Both the position numbers and the translations under genes were made by a program. A stretch of DNA of 64,000 nt, taken from contig JAXHVH010000006.1 of assembly GCA_034189085.1 (NCBI GenBank), forward strand, positions 1-64,000. Reading direction: 5' to 3'. Shown here piece after piece: positions 17,637 to 26,432 of the stretch. Source of the stretch: M55B129 sp034189085 (GTDB lineage Bacteria; Bacillota; Dethiobacteria; DTU022). The notes below the pieces were generated by a model that saw nothing but the letters and a program-made list of their open reading frames with translations, did no database searches and was not told the origin of the DNA. Position 1 is the first letter of the stretch; each line of letters starts with the position of its first letter.

Positions 17637-19963
17637 AAGAATTTGCCGTTAGCAGGTACGGTCCCCTCCCTGAAAGCGGCCGGTTGATTCTTTCCTCTTT
17701 TAACCTTTTTTACGGTCCCAATGAAGATGGAAAAACGCTGACCCTTGACGCTCTTTTAAAAATGCTCCTTGGTAAAAAGGCACAACGCCATTTTACCCGG
17801 CTGAAAAGAGTGGAGGAGCTGCCGGAGGGCTACCTTCTATTGATCGATGGAAAGGGCCTTCATTTAAAATTGCCTGCAGAGGGGACTTTGGAAGATCACT
17901 TCAAGTTCAATGCCAGGGAATTCGGCAGTATATTTGTCATCCGCGACAGTGATCTGCTCATCAGTGGAGAAGGAGATTTTTTCCGCGATCTTACCGGTCG
18001 TCTCACAGGGATGCGGACGGAGGAAATCAAGAAGCTTAAATTGCAGATTAATGAGCTGGGCAGAATCACGGAAACTGGCGTATTTGTCAATACAGCCCCG
18101 GAAAAATTGAAAGATAAATTGAACACCGCACGTTCGCTCATGGCGAAAACCGAAAACCTGGCGGCTGCACTGCAGGAAGAAGGATTCGGCTGTTTTGAAG
18201 AAGAACTGGCTGCGCTGCAGGAAAGGCGGAGGAAATTAACAAAAAGTCTGAAGGATTTAAATGATGCGGACAAAAGAGATCTTTATGAAAGAGGTAGCAC
18301 AGCGCTGGCTGGCCTCGCTGAATCGCAGGAAGAATACAGGCGTCTCCAGTATGTCAACCGGGATGTTTATGAAACCTGGCAGCAGGCTGCTTCCAGGTTG
18401 GACTATTATTCCACCGAGTTGAAAAATATCGAGACAAAAATAGTAGAACTGAAGAAAGAATTGCAATCGGCGCATATACGCCTCCTGGAGAAAAATAGGC
18501 TGGTTCGAGAAGAAGAAATTAAATTAACAAAAACGGAAGAAAAACTGCAGCCTCTGCTGGACAATCATGAAAAGCAGAGTGTAGATTTGAAAAAATTCGA
18601 AACCGCAGCCGGGGCAAAAAATCTCCGTTTTTGTGCAGCTTTTGCTGCTGCAGTTTTTTTGCTTCTCCTCGCTGTGATTTCACCTGGAGCGGAGTGGTGG
18701 CAAAAAGCACTGCTCATTTTTTCAGGGGTAGTTGTTACTGTTTTTGGCTTGCTGCAGGCTCTCTTTTTGATAAAAAGAACGAATCTGGCAGCGACAGAAA
18801 CGGAAATAATAATTGAGGGAGAGAAGAAGGGACTGCCGGCTTCTTCAGTTGGTGAAATTCGTGCGGGATTGGCCTGCTGTAAGGATTCATTTTCCCGATC
18901 AGTATCTCTGGCTGACGAAATGGTAAAGGTAATTGAATGGAAGGAGAAGGAAATAAACCGCCTGGAATCCGATGGGGAGGAAAAGAAGCGCTTTCTTGCC
19001 GGCATAGCCCAAAAAACCAAAACAATCCGCCGGCAATCCGGTGCGGATTCCCTGGATCAATACGGTGCCTTACTCCGGCGAAAGGAAGATCTGTCCCTGG
19101 AAATTGAGAAGCAGAAAAGTTTGCTGGCCGGTTATTTTGGCGGCCGGGAAAACCCGGCCGGGAGTTCTCAGATTTCTTTCTGGCAGAGACAGGTCAATAA
19201 ACTGGCCGAATATGCCGGATCTGTTCCTCATATTGATTGCAACCCGGCGGAAGTGGTTCGTTTGGAGGCTGAAAGGGATAAGCTGGACCGGGAAATTGAA
19301 AACCTCCAGGAACGCATGGGACGGCATCTTGAAAAGATGCGTGATTTTGAAAGAGAAATCAACGAATTTTTTCAGGGCGGGGAAGGGGAAGAATACTTAT
19401 ACTGTCAAACAGTTGTCGATCTGGAATCAATACAGAAAAAACTACGCTGCTGGATCGACAGGCATGAGAAAGGCAGGGATACAGCCCTGAAGGCCCTGGA
19501 AATCCTGGACAGGCTTGCAGATGAAGAAGAAGATAAGGTGGCTTCTCTCTTCGGCCCGGCAAGCGCAGCCGGCAGGTATTTTGCCCGCATCACCGGGGGC
19601 AATTACCGCCATGTTTCTTATGACAGCCGGGAAAATATGATCAGGGTTCACCTTCCTGATGACAGCATGCTGGAAGCAGATCGGCTCTCGGGAGGGACCT
19701 TTGATCAGCTGTACTTTGCCATACGGCTGGCCCTGGGCGAAAAAATTCTTGAAGGAGAAAAGGGATTTTTCCTCCTGGATGATCCTTTTGTTAAAGCCGA
19801 TCCGGAACGTCTCTCCACTTTATTGGAAATGCTTTTCGAAATTAATGATGCCGGGTGGCAAATTCTTTACTTCAGTGCCAAGGAAGAAATTAAAAGAGCC
19901 CTGCAGGAAAAAATCGACTGTCGCTTAATTAAAGAATTCAGTATTAACAGGCAGGCGCCGTAA
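17627..19963 (+). CDS. SbcC/YhaN-like ATPase with coiled coils and a central membrane hairpin
   Basis: This 778-residue SMC/Rad50-type ATPase partners the preceding nuclease. Walker A is split-head style, GPNEDGKT at residues 30-37. The C-terminal head has the signature LSGGTFDQLYFAIRLALGEK near 686 and Walker B FFLLDDPF near 714. Long charged coiled-coil arms fill about 150-320 and 430-640. Between them lie two hydrophobic segments (about 333-351 and 361-383), which suggest that the hinge region is membrane-anchored, as in YhaN-type proteins. The start codon lies inside the nuclease gene. It probably does not tolerate being separated from its partner, given the overlap. Confidence 0.87.
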   Translation: MFLKEFAVSRYGPLPESGRLILSSFNLFYGPNEDGKTLTLDALLKMLLGKKAQRHFTRLKRVEELPEGYLLLIDGKGLHLKLPAEGTLEDHFKFNAREFGSIFVIRDSDLLISGEGDFFRDLTGRLTGMRTEEIKKLKLQINELGRITETGVFVNTAPEKLKDKLNTARSLMAKTENLAAALQEEGFGCFEEELAALQERRRKLTKSLKDLNDADKRDLYERGSTALAGLAESQEEYRRLQYVNRDVYETWQQAASRLDYYSTELKNIETKIVELKKELQSAHIRLLEKNRLVREEEIKLTKTEEKLQPLLDNHEKQSVDLKKFETAAGAKNLRFCAAFAAAVFLLLLAVISPGAEWWQKALLIFSGVVVTVFGLLQALFLIKRTNLAATETEIIIEGEKKGLPASSVGEIRAGLACCKDSFSRSVSLADEMVKVIEWKEKEINRLESDGEEKKRFLAGIAQKTKTIRRQSGADSLDQYGALLRRKEDLSLEIEKQKSLLAGYFGGRENPAGSSQISFWQRQVNKLAEYAGSVPHIDCNPAEVVRLEAERDKLDREIENLQERMGRHLEKMRDFEREINEFFQGGEGEEYLYCQTVVDLESIQKKLRCWIDRHEKGRDTALKALEILDRLADEEEDKVASLFGPASAAGRYFARITGGNYRHVSYDSRENMIRVHLPDDSMLEADRLSGGTFDQLYFAIRLALGEKILEGEKGFFLLDDPFVKADPERLSTLLEMLFEINDAGWQILYFSAKEEIKRALQEKIDCRLIKEFSINRQAP

Positions 19964-20045
19964 AAGTTCTGCAGAGAACAGTCCTGGTGGATTGGCAGGC
20001 CTGCCTTTTCTATGAGAATTTATTTTAAAGGAGGTAAAATCGATT

Positions 20046-20798
20046 GTGCAGCTGACAGTGCTTGGTTGTTATGGCCCTTATCCCGCTGCAGGTAAAGCCT
20101 GTTCCGGTTACCTGCTTCAAGAAGATAGCTGCTCTTTGCTGCTGGACTGCGGTAACGGAGTCTTCAGCCGTCTGCAGGAACATTTCCCATTTTATGAGCT
20201 GGCGGCTGTTTTTCTTTCTCACCTGCATGCCGATCATATCTCAGATGTCTTTATTATGCGCTACGGGTTGGAGATGGCTTTTAAAAATAGCCTGCGCAGC
20301 GAGCCGCTGCGCCTTTACGCGCCGGTTGAACCGGTGGCTGAATTTTCACGGCTGTCCTATAAAAATGCTTACCGGGTTGAACCACTTGGCGAAGGGGGAG
20401 AGTTAACTGTCGGCCCTTTTACAATATACACCGCTTCGGGTATCCATGCTGTCCCTTCCCTGGCCATGCGAGTGGAATGTTCCAATAAAAAACTTGCCTA
20501 TTCAGCGGATACCGAATACTGTCAGGATCTGGTTGACCTGGCTGAAGGGGTTGATTTCTTTCTCTGTGAAGCAAATTACCGGGAAGAAGATATCCGGGCC
20601 GGTTTGCCCAATCATCTCAGTGCCGCACAGGCGGCCGGGATAGCCCGGAAGGCCGGAGTTGGCCGGTTGGTTCTGACCCATCATCACCCGGAGAGAGATC
20701 CGGAAGATGCAATCCGGGAAGCAGCCAAAATCTTTCCGGTAGTCGAAGCGGCCAGGGAAGGTAAAACATATATTATTCAGGAGGAGACAAATCGATGA
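20046..20798 (+). CDS. Metallo-beta-lactamase-fold hydrolase
   Basis: The 250-residue protein has the di-metal MBL fold, with SHLHADHISD (HxHxDH) near residue 60, an Asp in YSADTEYC and His residues in LTHHHPERD. The arrangement is closest to RNase Z/phosphodiesterase-like MBL proteins. Without the longer insertions of RNase Z, a small-molecule or nucleotide phosphodiesterase role is equally possible. It starts at GTG 20046 with AAAGGAGG 11 bases upstream. It overlaps the flavin reductase gene by four bases (ATGA), so the two are translationally coupled. Confidence 0.82.
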   Translation: MQLTVLGCYGPYPAAGKACSGYLLQEDSCSLLLDCGNGVFSRLQEHFPFYELAAVFLSHLHADHISDVFIMRYGLEMAFKNSLRSEPLRLYAPVEPVAEFSRLSYKNAYRVEPLGEGGELTVGPFTIYTASGIHAVPSLAMRVECSNKKLAYSADTEYCQDLVDLAEGVDFFLCEANYREEDIRAGLPNHLSAAQAAGIARKAGVGRLVLTHHHPERDPEDAIREAAKIFPVVEAAREGKTYIIQEETNR

Positions 20799-21358
20799 CA
20801 AAAAATAAACTGCCCGCGCAGCTGCTGCTGGCCCCTGTTCCTGCCGCCATGATCGGCTGTGGCAACGGGGATATAAACAATATAATTACTCTGGCATGGG
20901 TTGGAGTGGTCAATTCCAATCCTCCGTTTCTTTCTATTGCCGTTCGTCCGAACCGTTATTCCCACAATCTGATCCGCGACAGTGGAGAATTCACGGTTAA
21001 TCTTCCATCCGTTGATCAGGTCGCTGAAGTGGATGGCTGCGGCACTATCAGTGGAAGAGATACAAATAAATTCGAGCATTTCGGTTTGACTGCTGTCAGG
21101 AGTACGCTCTCATGTGCTCCCCTGATTGAAGAATGCCCTGTCAGCATGGAGTGCCTTGTCGAACAGACCCTTTCTCTGGGCAGCCATACTCTCTTCATCG
21201 GCCGGGTAATTGCATCCTATGTGGCAGACTGTGTTACAGACGCCCGGGGGAAGATTGATTTTGGAAAAGCCCGCCTGCTCGGTTTTTGCTCCGGGAATTA
21301 CCTGGAAACTGCTCCTCTCAACCTTACCCTTGGTTATACCCTGGAGAAAGATAATTGA
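20795..21358 (+). CDS. Flavin reductase family protein
   Basis: The 187-residue FMN-binding split-barrel protein resembles the DIM6/NtaB flavin reductases and related flavoredoxins. Visible features are the N-terminal PVPAAMIGCGNGDINNIITLAWVG, the FMN-phosphate region PPFLSIAVRPNRYSHNLI and GEFTVNLP. In anaerobes such proteins often carry electrons or scavenge oxygen species rather than feed a monooxygenase. No partner is obvious beyond the coupled MBL gene. Confidence 0.85.
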   Translation: MTKNKLPAQLLLAPVPAAMIGCGNGDINNIITLAWVGVVNSNPPFLSIAVRPNRYSHNLIRDSGEFTVNLPSVDQVAEVDGCGTISGRDTNKFEHFGLTAVRSTLSCAPLIEECPVSMECLVEQTLSLGSHTLFIGRVIASYVADCVTDARGKIDFGKARLLGFCSGNYLETAPLNLTLGYTLEKDN

Positions 21359-21386
21359 GATAGGCTGGCCGGCCGGGCTGTTCGAG

Positions 21387-21416
21387 TTGCCAACAGTCTC
21401 TGCTAATTGATATAAT
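21387..21416 (+). promoter_or_regulatory. Sigma-A promoter of selA-selB
   Basis: TTGCCA (21387-21392) and a perfect TATAAT (21411-21416) have an 18-base spacer. Transcription would begin near 21423, directly at the base of the leader hairpin. Confidence 0.72.
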
Positions 21417-21423
21417 TGATTGC

Positions 21424-21459
21424 GGCTGAAAGCCGTTGTGAAGAAGTCGGCTTCCAGCC
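21424..21459 (+). promoter_or_regulatory. Stable hairpin at the 5' end of the selA mRNA
   Basis: GGCTGAAAGCCG (21424-21435) pairs with CGGCTTCCAGCC (21448-21459) at 11 of 12 positions, with one A-C mismatch, around a 12-base loop TTGTGAAGAAGT. It sits at the predicted transcript start and ends about 50 bases before the chosen selA start. It lacks a proper T tract. In E. coli a SECIS-like hairpin in the selAB leader binds SelB to repress translation; whether this hairpin does so is a guess. Confidence 0.5.
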
Positions 21460-21507
21460 CTTTAAGGTAATATGAACCTGCTGTTTCAGAAGAAATGGGG
21501 GATATCA

Positions 21508-22929
21508 GTGACCGATTACCGCTCCTTGCTGCGGGAACTACCGGCGGTTGATCGCCTGCTGAAAGAAGCGGCGGTGGAAGAAGCGCTTGAACGGCTGCCC
21601 AGGCGTCTGGTCCTGCAGGCTGTCCAGGAGACGATTGCTTCTTACCGGGACATGGTTATGGATAGACGGGCAGATCCACAAAAACTGGATAAAATTGATC
21701 TGTCACCCGAAAAAATGGCCGAAGAAGCAGCTGTTCTGGCAACCCGGAAAGGACGACCGGGTTTGCAACCGCTGATCAACGCCACGGGGGTGGTTATTCA
21801 CACCAACCTGGGGCGTTCCTTGCTGGCCAGGCCAGCCGTGGAAGCTCTTTCCGCAGTGGCTGCCAGTTATAACAACCTGGAAATATTTCTGGAAAGCGGC
21901 CGGAGGGGTTCGCGCCAGGAACATTTGGAAAGCCTGCTCTGTGAGCTAAGCGGAGCTGAAGCAGCGCTGGTGGTTAACAATAATGCTGCCGCTGTTTTCC
22001 TGGCCCTTCATACCATCGCCTCCGGGTGTGAAGTGATTGTTTCCCGCGGTCAGCTTGTTGAAATAGGTGGATCTTTTCGTATCCCGGAAATTATGGCGGC
22101 AAGCGGTGCCCGCCTGGTCGAGGTGGGAACGACCAATAAAACTTATCTCCGTGATTATGAGGCGGCGATCAATGAAAATACAGCCGCCCTGTTGAAGGTT
22201 CATACCAGTAATTATCATATAATTGGTTTTACAGCCACTGTGGACACGGAAGACCTCTCCCGCCTGGCTCACAGAAATAACCTGCCCCTGATCGAGGATC
22301 TGGGCAGCGGTGTCTTAATTGATACCTGCAAATACGGCCTGCCTGCCGAGCCGCGCGTCCAGGATAGCCTTTCCGCCGGGTCCGATGTGGTCACTTTTAG
22401 CGGCGATAAGATGCTTGGCGGCCCCCAGGCCGGCATCATTCTTGGTCGCCGTGACCTGGTCAACTACATGCGTAAAAACCAGCTGGCCCGGATAATGCGC
22501 ATTGATAAACTGACCATTGCCGCCCTGGAAGCAACCTTGAGGCTTTACCTCGACGAAGAAGATGCCGTAGATAAAATACCGGTCTGGCAGATGATTACTG
22601 TCGCCCCGGAAATACTCAGAAAACGCTCTGAGCAAATAGCCGGTCGCCTGGCTGAATTTTTCGGGCCGGGTAAAGTGGCGGTGGTGGAAGGATCGTCCCG
22701 GATTGGTGGAGGGGCGCTGCCGGATGCCGAACTGCCGACTTATCCTGTGGCTATTGATTTGAAGGATGGTCCTCTTTCAGCGGCTAAACTGGCTGCCAGG
22801 CTGCGTCTGGGTGAGCCGCCGGTTATCCTCCGTTTGCAACAGGATAAACTTCTGATTGATTTGCGAACAGTCGACAGTGAGCAGGAAGAAGAACTGGTTC
22901 TGGCAGTAAAAAAAGCCTGCCTGGAATGA
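21508..22929 (+). CDS. selA: L-seryl-tRNA(Sec) selenium transferase
   Basis: The 473-residue PLP enzyme converts Ser-tRNA(Sec) to selenocysteinyl-tRNA using selenophosphate. The N-terminal LRELPAVDRLL is typical, as are NATGVVIHTNLGRSLL, the LVVNNNAAAVFLAL stretch and the PLP lysine in FSGDKMLGGPQAG at about residue 301. I chose GTG 21508, which follows GGGGGA at a good distance. The upstream ATG at 21472 has only a weak AAGG. The gene is followed by selB after 69 bases. No selD or tRNA-Sec gene is visible in the window. Confidence 0.94.
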   Translation: MTDYRSLLRELPAVDRLLKEAAVEEALERLPRRLVLQAVQETIASYRDMVMDRRADPQKLDKIDLSPEKMAEEAAVLATRKGRPGLQPLINATGVVIHTNLGRSLLARPAVEALSAVAASYNNLEIFLESGRRGSRQEHLESLLCELSGAEAALVVNNNAAAVFLALHTIASGCEVIVSRGQLVEIGGSFRIPEIMAASGARLVEVGTTNKTYLRDYEAAINENTAALLKVHTSNYHIIGFTATVDTEDLSRLAHRNNLPLIEDLGSGVLIDTCKYGLPAEPRVQDSLSAGSDVVTFSGDKMLGGPQAGIILGRRDLVNYMRKNQLARIMRIDKLTIAALEATLRLYLDEEDAVDKIPVWQMITVAPEILRKRSEQIAGRLAEFFGPGKVAVVEGSSRIGGGALPDAELPTYPVAIDLKDGPLSAAKLAARLRLGEPPVILRLQQDKLLIDLRTVDSEQEEELVLAVKKACLE

Positions 22930-22998
22930 TCTTTTTGTCCTTCTTGATTTCCTGGTACCGAAAAATTGTTATATATACTTGCAGGGAGTGTTCCTTTC

Positions 22999-24921
22999 TT
23001 GGATGATTTAATCATAGGGACAGCGGGTCACGTTGATCACGGTAAAACAGTGCTCATCAAAGCGCTGACCGGAGTTGACACTGACCGGTTAAGGGAAGAA
23101 AAAGAACGGGGTATTTCCATTGATCTTGGTTTTGCCCCCTTTCGCCTCCCGGGTGGCCGGTTGGCCGGAGTAGTTGATGTCCCCGGCCATGAACGATTTA
23201 TCCACAATATGCTGGCAGGAGCCGCAGGGATGGATCTGGTAATGCTCGTGGTTGATGCTGCAGAGGGGATCATGCCCCAGACCAGGGAGCACCTGGATAT
23301 CCTTCAGCTTCTGGGAATAAAAAACGGCATTGTTGTAATTACCAAGATTGACCTGGTGGATGAAGAATGGCGGGAGCTGGTTGAAGAAGAAATTCGTGAA
23401 GAGCTGCGGGGCACCTTCCTGGAAGAAGCACCTGTCCACTCCGTTTCGGCGGTCGAAGGGCGGGGCATTGCTGAACTGAAAGAGTTGATTGATCACCAGA
23501 CTGCCAATCTTGAACCGCGGAGCGAGGCGGGACCTCTCCGCCTGCCGGTGGATCGCTCATTTTCCATTGCCGGTTTCGGTACCGTGGTTACAGGTACTCT
23601 GATCCAGGGGAAAGTAGAAGTAGGCGACAGGGTGGAAGTGGTGCCGCCTGGGCTTGAGGCCAGGGTACGCAATATCCAGGTTCACGATGAGGATGTCAAG
23701 AGAGCCAGAGCGGGGACGAGAGTGGCTCTCAATCTCTCGGGACTTGAAAAAAGCAGTATTGTCAGGGGCAGCGTGGTGAGCAACCCCGGGTATTACCGGG
23801 AAACTGCGCTGCTCGATGTATCGCTTTCTCTTCTTCCGCGCGCCGCAAGGCGACTTAAAAATCTTGATCCTGTTCATTTTTTCCTCGGTACTGCCAGGAC
23901 TGCTGCCCGGGTCCTGCTTTTAGACCGTGATGAACTGCATCAGGGAGAAACAGCTCTAGCCCAGTGCAGGCTGGAAAAACCAATCGTTGCCGAACGCGGT
24001 GATCCCTTTGTAATTCGCTCTTATTCCCCCATGACTACTATCGGAGGAGGAAAGGTTCTCGATCCCCATCCCGCCAGGCACCACCGTTTCCGTCCGGCAG
24101 TGATTAAAAAACTGCAGGAACTTGAAGATGCCGCTGATTCTGCCGGGGAAGCCCCTTTTTTGCGCCATAAACTTGAAGAGATGCTCATAGCCAATGCTGT
24201 ACGCCTGGCCAGGGAAGCCCGTTTAGATCTTGAAAAAACGGTTCAACTTCTTGAAGAGATGGTTTCAAGAGGGGAGATGGAAAAACTGGGCGAAGCCTAT
24301 ATTCTCTCTGCTGAACTGGAACGACACAGGCAGAAGCTGCTTGCCGAACTGGACAAATATCATCAAAACCATCCCCTTTCTCCGGGAATATCGAGGGCTC
24401 GCCTGAAAGGATTTCTGCCATCTTCTTTTGGACAGCGTGAGTATGATTCTTTTCTAAAAAATCTCCAGGAGCGGAAAGAGATTTCCGCTGAAGATGACCT
24501 GGTCAGTGAATATGGTTTTAAACCTGCCCCTTCGCCGGAAGAACAAAAACGCATTGATACGCTGGTGGATCTGTATCGTTCCGGAAGGCTGCAACCGCCT
24601 TCTGTCAGGGAAGCTTTTGCCGGGGCAAGTGTGAAATCGGAGAGATGGGACGAATATCTTCGTTATCTTCAAATGACCGGAACACTGGTTAAAATCAACG
24701 AAGAGCTATATTATCATGCTGATTCATACCGTGAAGCGCTGGCTCTCCTGAAACGACATTTTGCTGCCAATGATAAAATCACGCTGGCTGAATTTCGAGA
24801 TCTAACCGGCAGCTCTCGCAAATATGCCCAGGCTCTTCTTGAGCACTTTGATCAGAAAAAGTATACCAGAAGGATCGAAGATTACCGGGTTCCCATGCGT
24901 TTAAAAAACATTGATGCATAA
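22999..24921 (+). CDS. selB: Selenocysteine-specific elongation factor
   Basis: The 640-residue GTPase delivers Sec-tRNA to recoded UGA codons. G motifs are GTAGHVDHGKT at the N-terminus, DVPGHERF and TKIDLVDE. EF-Tu-like domains II and III follow to about residue 370, and the remainder is four winged-helix repeats that bind the SECIS hairpin. The start is TTG 22999 (MDDLIIGTAGHV), which places the G1 motif at the family position. The open frame extends 11 codons further upstream. Its presence implies selenoproteins elsewhere in the genome. Confidence 0.94.
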   Translation: MDDLIIGTAGHVDHGKTVLIKALTGVDTDRLREEKERGISIDLGFAPFRLPGGRLAGVVDVPGHERFIHNMLAGAAGMDLVMLVVDAAEGIMPQTREHLDILQLLGIKNGIVVITKIDLVDEEWRELVEEEIREELRGTFLEEAPVHSVSAVEGRGIAELKELIDHQTANLEPRSEAGPLRLPVDRSFSIAGFGTVVTGTLIQGKVEVGDRVEVVPPGLEARVRNIQVHDEDVKRARAGTRVALNLSGLEKSSIVRGSVVSNPGYYRETALLDVSLSLLPRAARRLKNLDPVHFFLGTARTAARVLLLDRDELHQGETALAQCRLEKPIVAERGDPFVIRSYSPMTTIGGGKVLDPHPARHHRFRPAVIKKLQELEDAADSAGEAPFLRHKLEEMLIANAVRLAREARLDLEKTVQLLEEMVSRGEMEKLGEAYILSAELERHRQKLLAELDKYHQNHPLSPGISRARLKGFLPSSFGQREYDSFLKNLQERKEISAEDDLVSEYGFKPAPSPEEQKRIDTLVDLYRSGRLQPPSVREAFAGASVKSERWDEYLRYLQMTGTLVKINEELYYHADSYREALALLKRHFAANDKITLAEFRDLTGSSRKYAQALLEHFDQKKYTRRIEDYRVPMRLKNIDA

Positions 24922-25158
24922 AGGAAAAAGACGAAAAAAAATGATCCTGAAGAAACCGGCAATTTACCGGGAAGCACCGAAAAACAAAAAAAGTTGTACA
25001 TTAGGGTAATGTTGCATAACCCGGTATTACCTGGCAAATTTTGGTGCTGTTGAATGATCGGGATTTCTGGAAAAGGCAGCAGGATAAAACATGGTAATGT
25101 CGAAAACTAACTTATATCTTTGCTTTGTTGCAATTGTCTAAATATTATACTTAAAAGG

Positions 25159-25207
25159 GGCCGGAGGTGCTGGCGGTAACCCTAAAAATATGCCGATTTC
25201 TCCGGCC
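25159..25207 (+). promoter_or_regulatory. Stem-loop in the leader of the Hdr/Etf/Flx operon
   Basis: GGCCGGAG (25159-25166) and CTCCGGCC (25200-25207) pair perfectly across a 33-base loop, within which GGC/GCC can form a further stem. A TATACT that could serve as a -10 lies about 12 bases upstream (near 25145), without a good -35. No T tract follows. The rest of 24922-25259 has no gene, and no tRNA-Sec is visible after selB. Confidence 0.4.
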
Positions 25208-25259
25208 TGCTCTTAAAAAATGATGCCGGTAAATAAATTTTATGATGCGGGGTATGATT

Positions 25260-26396
25260 ATGATAAGCGAAATTGATTCTTTCACTGAAAAATATGACCT
25301 GCTCGGCTGTATTCAGTGCGGACGCTGTACAGGAGGATGTCCCGTTACTGTACGGGCAGATCTCAATGTGCGCCGCTTTGTTTACGATGCCTACAATGAA
25401 GAAAAACTTGAAGAATTGGCCAGGCTTGCGGAAATCTGGGATTGCACCACCTGCAATACCTGTGCTGTTCGCTGCCCCAAGGGCCTGAAACCGCTTGAAG
25501 TCCTTCTTGCCCTGCGGTCCATGGTTGTCGAGAGCGGCAAGGTTGAACCAACAGTACGTGATGCCCTGCAGAGTGTTTTACTGGAAGGGAATCCCTGGGA
25601 GAAACCGCGGGCGACTCGCTGTGATTGGATGGAGGGTCTCGATGTAAAAATGGCCGAGCCGGGTGTACCTGTGGAAAACCTTTTTTTTGTTTGCTGTACC
25701 ATTGCTTATGATCCGCGGCTGCAGGTTATCGCCCGCAACATGGTCCGTATTCTAAACAAACTGGATCTTGATTATGGATTCATTGGCACCGATGAAACAT
25801 GCTGCGGCAGTGAAGTGCGTACTCTTGGTGAAGAAGGCCTTTTTGAGATGCTAATCGAAGATAACACGGAGCTTCTGAACAGCTTCGAAGCTAAAAGAAT
25901 CGTTACTTTTTCACCGCATTGTTTCAGTGTTTTTAACACCTACCATCCCGATCTCAAAAGCGAGGTAGCTCATTATACCCAGCTTTTTGAAGAATTGGCC
26001 GGGGAAAACAAGATTCCCTGGGGGGGCGAGCTGCAGAAAAAAGTTGTTTACCACGATCCCTGTTACCTTGGTAAATTGAGTGGTGTATATGATGAGCCGC
26101 GCCGTGTCTTGCAAAAAATACCGGGTGTTGAACTGCTGGAATTTGATCGCTGTCGCGAACGCAGCCTTTGCTGCGAAGGTGGCGGTGGTAAAATGTGGGT
26201 TGAATCTAATTCCAAAAAAGAACGGTTGGCTGAAACGAGAATTAAGGATGCCAGGGCTCTGGGGGCTGACATCGTAGCTGTATCCTGTCCTTTCTGTTTG
26301 CTCACTCTTGAAGATGCTCTCAAAGGGCTTGGCCTTGAAGAAGAAATGCGGGTGGCTGAGATAATGGAGCTGCTCGGAGAAGTTGTGGAAGAATAA
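25260..26396 (+). CDS. HdrD-like Fe-S oxidoreductase (ferredoxin domain plus two CCG domains)
   Basis: The 378-residue protein has two [4Fe-4S] motifs near the N-terminus (CIQCGRCTGGCP and CTTCNTCAVRCPKG). Two CCG (heterodisulfide reductase-type) domains follow. The second is complete: DPCYLG, LCCEGGGGKMW, SCPFCLLTL. The first is altered: its final CxxC reads SPHC. This is the HdrC+HdrB arrangement of HdrD and of Fe-S oxidoreductases linked to Etf in fatty-acid-oxidising syntrophs. I chose ATG 25260, seven bases after GCGGGG; in-frame ATGs at 25242, 25245 and 25254 are alternatives. It is the first gene of an eight-gene run and sits 36 bases before etfB. There is no membrane domain, so it should be a soluble partner of HdrA and/or Etf. 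Confidence 0.88.
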   Translation: MISEIDSFTEKYDLLGCIQCGRCTGGCPVTVRADLNVRRFVYDAYNEEKLEELARLAEIWDCTTCNTCAVRCPKGLKPLEVLLALRSMVVESGKVEPTVRDALQSVLLEGNPWEKPRATRCDWMEGLDVKMAEPGVPVENLFFVCCTIAYDPRLQVIARNMVRILNKLDLDYGFIGTDETCCGSEVRTLGEEGLFEMLIEDNTELLNSFEAKRIVTFSPHCFSVFNTYHPDLKSEVAHYTQLFEELAGENKIPWGGELQKKVVYHDPCYLGKLSGVYDEPRRVLQKIPGVELLEFDRCRERSLCCEGGGGKMWVESNSKKERLAETRIKDARALGADIVAVSCPFCLLTLEDALKGLGLEEEMRVAEIMELLGEVVEE

Positions 26397-26432
26397 ACTA
26401 AATTAAAATTCTGGCAGGAGGTGGAGTTAAGA

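Noticed and set aside
24922..25241. tRNA-Sec gene (selC) downstream of selB
   Set aside because: No long acceptor stem, UCA anticodon loop or CCA-terminated structure could be found.
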